Both the position numbers and the translations under genes were made by a program. The notes beneath the pieces were generated by a model. The model made no database searches. It was not told the DNA's origin and was given only the letters and a program-made list of their open reading frames with translations. Source: an uncultured Alphaproteobacteria bacterium (GTDB lineage: Bacteria > Pseudomonadota > Alphaproteobacteria > Methylaequorales > Methylaequoraceae). Taken from it: DNA of 41,568 bases. Below, in pieces: positions 38,520-41,568 of the stretch (its first letter is position 1; the number at the start of each line of letters is the position of its first letter). The stretch spans positions 1 through 41,568 of the forward strand of contig CACBWF010000001.1 in assembly GCA_902542925.1 (NCBI GenBank). Direction: 5' to 3'.

Positions 38520-39008
38520 TTATATTTTAATTATTTTTTGATTATCATCTATAGCTTCCAATATTTTATTGATTTTTTTTTTAAATATTGGGTGAATCCA
38601 ATTTGGATTTATTTCTTCAATTGGTAGGAGTACAAACTTTCTTTTATGCATTCTTGGGTGTGGAATAGTCAATTCAGTACATGTTATTACTTTAGATTTA
38701 AAATCTATTATATCAAGATCTAAGATTCTTGCTTCATTTAATTCTTTTCTAACTCTCCCAAACCTTTTTTCTATTTGATTAAGTTTTTTTAATAATTCTA
38801 ACGGATCTTTGCTGTCAAAAACAATTTCAACTACACCATTTATAAACCATGGTTGATCTGATTTAGGTATTGGCTCGGATTTATACCATGAAGACTTTTT
38901 TTTTATTTTAAAACATTTTTCTATTTCTATAAGTGCTTCATTACAGATATTTAGTGGTGTACCAAATTTATTTGAATTAAGATTTGAACCAATGCCTATT
39001 AATACCAT
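38520..39008 (-). CDS. folK: 2-amino-4-hydroxy-6-hydroxymethyldihydropteridine pyrophosphokinase
   Basis: LIGIGSNLNSN, SKSDQPWFINGVVEI-like region, RVRKELNEARILDLDIIDF, LTIPHPRMHKRKFVLLPIEEI. Confidence 0.96.
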   Translation of the reverse strand: MVLIGIGSNLNSNKFGTPLNICNEALIEIEKCFKIKKKSSWYKSEPIPKSDQPWFINGVVEIVFDSKDPLELLKKLNQIEKRFGRVRKELNEARILDLDIIDFKSKVITCTELTIPHPRMHKRKFVLLPIEEINPNWIHPIFKKKINKILEAIDDNQKIIKI

Positions 39009-39011
39009 AAT

Positions 39012-39482
39012 CTATTTTTTTACTAATCTTTCTTGTTGTTTTTTCCAGTCCATCTTTTTTTTGTATTCTCTTTTATCTTGAAGTTTCCTGCCCTTAGATA
39101 AACCTATTGAAACTTTAGCTATACCTTTTTTATTAAAAAAAATCTTCATGGGGATAAAAGAATAACCTTGATTATTTAATTTTGTTTTTATCTTACTTAT
39201 TTCTTTTTTTTTTAATAATAGTTTTCTTGGTCTTACTGATTTATTGTTTTTGCTTTCGATATTATTTTCGTTACTATTTTCAATAAAAAAATTTTGCATC
39301 CATATTTCATTTTTCTTTTCTAGAGCATACGCATTATCAATTGAGGCTTTTCCAGCTCTTAGCGACTTAACCTCTTTACCTTCAAGTATTATTCCAGCTT
39401 CAAAAACAAGTTCAATCTGGTAATTATATTTGGCCTTTTTGTTATTAATAGTAAAATTTTTTGAATGATTGCCAGGCATCAA
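39012..39482 (-). CDS. smpB: SsrA-binding protein SmpB
   Basis: YQIELVFEAGIILEGKEVKSLRAGKASIDNAYA, RPRKLLLKKKEI, KVSIGLSKGRKLQDKREYKKKMDWKKQQERL. Confidence 0.98.
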   Translation of the reverse strand: MMPGNHSKNFTINNKKAKYNYQIELVFEAGIILEGKEVKSLRAGKASIDNAYALEKKNEIWMQNFFIENSNENNIESKNNKSVRPRKLLLKKKEISKIKTKLNNQGYSFIPMKIFFNKKGIAKVSIGLSKGRKLQDKREYKKKMDWKKQQERLVKK

Positions 39483-39495
39483 TTTTAAAATTGCT

Positions 39496-40383
39496 TTAGA
39501 TTATATTTAAAGAGCTTAGCACCCTTTTTATTTTTTCTTTTGTACTTTTATTTACATCTACAAGAGGTAGTCGAAGTTTCGAATTACATTTTCCCATTAA
39601 ACTCAATGCATATTTTACTGGAGCAGGACTTGTTTCTTCGAATAAGACCTTATTAAGGGGAAAAATTTTGTTGTTTATTTCCATTGCTTCTGATATCTGA
39701 CCTTTTGACCAAAAGTTATACAATTTAGAATATAGTGACGGTATTACATTAGCAGATACTGAAATACATCCAGATCCTCCACTAATTAAAAAAGATAAAA
39801 ATGTTGCATCTTCACCTGATAACAACACAAATTCATCACCACATTCAATTCTAGTTTCTAAAGGTAAACTTAAATCAGAAGTTGCGTCTTTTACTCCGAC
39901 AATATTTTCAATTTCCGACAGTCTCTTCATTGTTTCTATATTAATATTAACAACTGACCTTCCTGGTATATTATAAAGGTATATAGGAAGACTGGTTGCT
40001 TTTGAAATTGAATTAAAATGTTCAAACAATCCTTCTTGAGTAGGTTTATTATAATACGGCGAAACTAACAATATGGCATCAACACCAATTTTTTCTGAAT
40101 GACGAACCAGTTCAATTGATTCTTTTGTTGAGTTTGATCCACAACCAGACATGACTGGCACTTTACCATTCGCAAATTTTAGAATAGCTTCGGTAACAGA
40201 CTTGTGTTCATCATGACTTAGTGTTGGGGATTCTCCGGTTGTCCCACATGAAACTAAACCATGTGAACCACCAGATATTAAAAAATCTATGTGTCTTTCT
40301 AATTGATCAAAGTTGATATCTTCATTATCATTAAAAGGTGTAATGACAGCAGGAATAGATCCTTTAAATTTTGTTTTTACCAT
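39496..40383 (-). CDS. dapA: 4-hydroxy-tetrahydrodipicolinate synthase
   Basis: FKGSIPAVITPFNDNEDIN, GGSHGLVSCGTTGESPTLSHDEH, LLVSPYYNKPTQEGLFEHF, YNIPGRSVVNI, IVGVKDATSDL. Confidence 0.98.
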   Translation of the reverse strand: MVKTKFKGSIPAVITPFNDNEDINFDQLERHIDFLISGGSHGLVSCGTTGESPTLSHDEHKSVTEAILKFANGKVPVMSGCGSNSTKESIELVRHSEKIGVDAILLVSPYYNKPTQEGLFEHFNSISKATSLPIYLYNIPGRSVVNINIETMKRLSEIENIVGVKDATSDLSLPLETRIECGDEFVLLSGEDATFLSFLISGGSGCISVSANVIPSLYSKLYNFWSKGQISEAMEINNKIFPLNKVLFEETSPAPVKYALSLMGKCNSKLRLPLVDVNKSTKEKIKRVLSSLNII

Positions 40384-40440
40384 TTAATTTAATTAACTTA
40401 AATATTGCTATTAATTATTCTCAACATAATATAGGAATTT

Positions 40441-41568
40441 ATGTTTTTCTCAAATAATCCTTTCAAGGTTTTAGTTTTTTTATTATCAGTACCTTTTGGA
40501 ATTTATGGTCAAAATATTCCTAAGCCAATGGCTAAGCCTGAAGTGCCAGTTAAAATTTATCAGGAAGTTTTCAAAGAAATAAAAAAACAAAACTGGCGTA
40601 TGGCAATTATTTTAGCAGACGAGTATGAAAATAAAAGTTTCTCTAGCTATGTGAGATGGCTTGATATTACTAGACCAGGAAGTAAACATAGTTTTAATAA
40701 ATTAAAAAACTTTTTTTACAAACATAAAAATTGGCCAAAAGTAAATGAGATTAAAAAAAAAATAGAATCTTCGATCAATCCTTCTTCAGACCCAATTGAA
40801 GTTGTAAATTGGTACAAAGAAAATAGTCCTATTACAGTTAAAGGTGCAATAGACTATATGGAGTTCAGAGAAAAAATTGGAATTTTAGAAAATAAAAAAA
40901 AAGTCATACAAGACATATGGATTAAGAAAAATTTAACACACAGACAACAAAAGTATTTTATCAAAAAATATAATAATTATTGGGATAGCAATGATAATTG
41001 GAAAAGATTTGACCGCCTTCTTTGGGATGGTAAAAATTGGTCTGCAAGAAAAACTCTGCAACGTATCAAAGGAGATTACAGAGCTCTAGGGAATGCAAGA
41101 CTAGCTCTTAGTAATAGAGCGGGAAATGTAACTGAATTGATTAAAAAAGTTCCAACTCATTTAACTAACGATGCTGGACTAATCTATGAAAGAATGAGGT
41201 GGAGGAGAAAAGCAAAATTACCTACAGCAATTGATTTTTTAATTGATCCACCAGAAAATATTAAAAATTATAGGAGATGGTGGGTTAACGCAAGAATTGT
41301 GATAAGGAGGGAGATTAACAAAAGAAATTTTAGTTTAGCCTACAAAGTACTTAATAATCATAAAATTCCTCTTAATACTAAATCTGGTATTGAAGCTGAA
41401 TGGTTGGCAGGTTGGATTGCTCTTAACTTTATTAAAAATAAGCAGTCGGCATTAGAACATTTTAAAAATGTTTTTAATAATGCAAAAACTAACTATACAA
41501 AGTCAAATGCTGCTTTTTGGTTAGGGGAAATCTATAAAACTAGTAGTAATAAAAAAGACTCACAAAAA
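40441..41568 (+). CDS. Soluble lytic murein transglycosylase, N-terminal superhelical part (3' truncated by window edge)
   Basis: Open from ATG 40441 to the window end, so missing from the ORF track. Signal peptide MFFSNNPFKVLVFLLSVPFGIYGQ, then helical repeats: WRMAIILADEYENKSFSSYVRWLDI, NARLALSNRAGNVTELIKKVPTHLTNDAGLIYERMRWRRKAKLPTAIDFLI. Confidence 0.8.
   Translation, partial: MFFSNNPFKVLVFLLSVPFGIYGQNIPKPMAKPEVPVKIYQEVFKEIKKQNWRMAIILADEYENKSFSSYVRWLDITRPGSKHSFNKLKNFFYKHKNWPKVNEIKKKIESSINPSSDPIEVVNWYKENSPITVKGAIDYMEFREKIGILENKKKVIQDIWIKKNLTHRQQKYFIKKYNNYWDSNDNWKRFDRLLWDGKNWSARKTLQRIKGDYRALGNARLALSNRAGNVTELIKKVPTHLTNDAGLIYERMRWRRKAKLPTAIDFLIDPPENIKNYRRWWVNARIVIRREINKRNFSLAYKVLNNHKIPLNTKSGIEAEWLAGWIALNFIKNKQSALEHFKNVFNNAKTNYTKSNAAFWLGEIYKTSSNKKDSQK

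Noticed and set aside
1-41568. Defence system, prophage, transposon or CRISPR locus
   Set aside because: No relevant domain motifs, no direct-repeat/spacer pattern and no insertion-sequence-like inverted repeats were recognised; nearly all coding capacity is assigned to core metabolism.

Overview
This is a 41.6 kb window of a very AT-rich, gene-dense genome. Gene content and order look like a streamlined alphaproteobacterium; that is an inference from family composition, with no database search. I see no CRISPR array, transposase, integrase, phage module, rRNA or convincing tRNA. Almost everything is conserved housekeeping and biosynthesis. Left to right: the tail of a PPi-dependent phosphofructokinase; hom, an OmpA-like lipoprotein, a gamma-carbonic-anhydrase-like protein and argC; rpsI-rplM and cutA; a merR-ihfA-fabH-plsX-rpmF block; a cytochrome bc1 assembly chaperone divergent from bamE; a proton-pumping pyrophosphatase; thiL-nusB-ribH-ribBX-ribE-ribD-nrdR-glyA-rpiB; an alanine symporter; a biotin cluster bioF-esterase-bioC-bioD-bioA; metY-hemB; a serine-glyoxylate aminotransferase / hydroxypyruvate reductase / glycerate kinase module; bpt; recO-era-rnc-lepB-acpS-pdxJ-DUF2062-rsh-rpoZ-folK-smpB-dapA; and the start of a lytic transglycosylase. 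I did not find a strong candidate for a wholly novel system. The observations most worth a second look are: (i) a highly diverged alpha/beta hydrolase in the biotin operon, likely a BioH-type pimeloyl-ACP methyl esterase with an atypical THSFG nucleophile elbow; (ii) a 41-bp coding overlap between the aminotransferase and reductase genes; (iii) a RibBA whose GTP cyclohydrolase II domain has lost its zinc cysteines; (iv) divergent bamE/chaperone start codons only 1 bp apart; (v) an A14 homopolymer filling the acpS/lepB overlap; and (vi) a perfect 11-bp inverted repeat in the 3' end of thiL next to a near-consensus hppA promoter.
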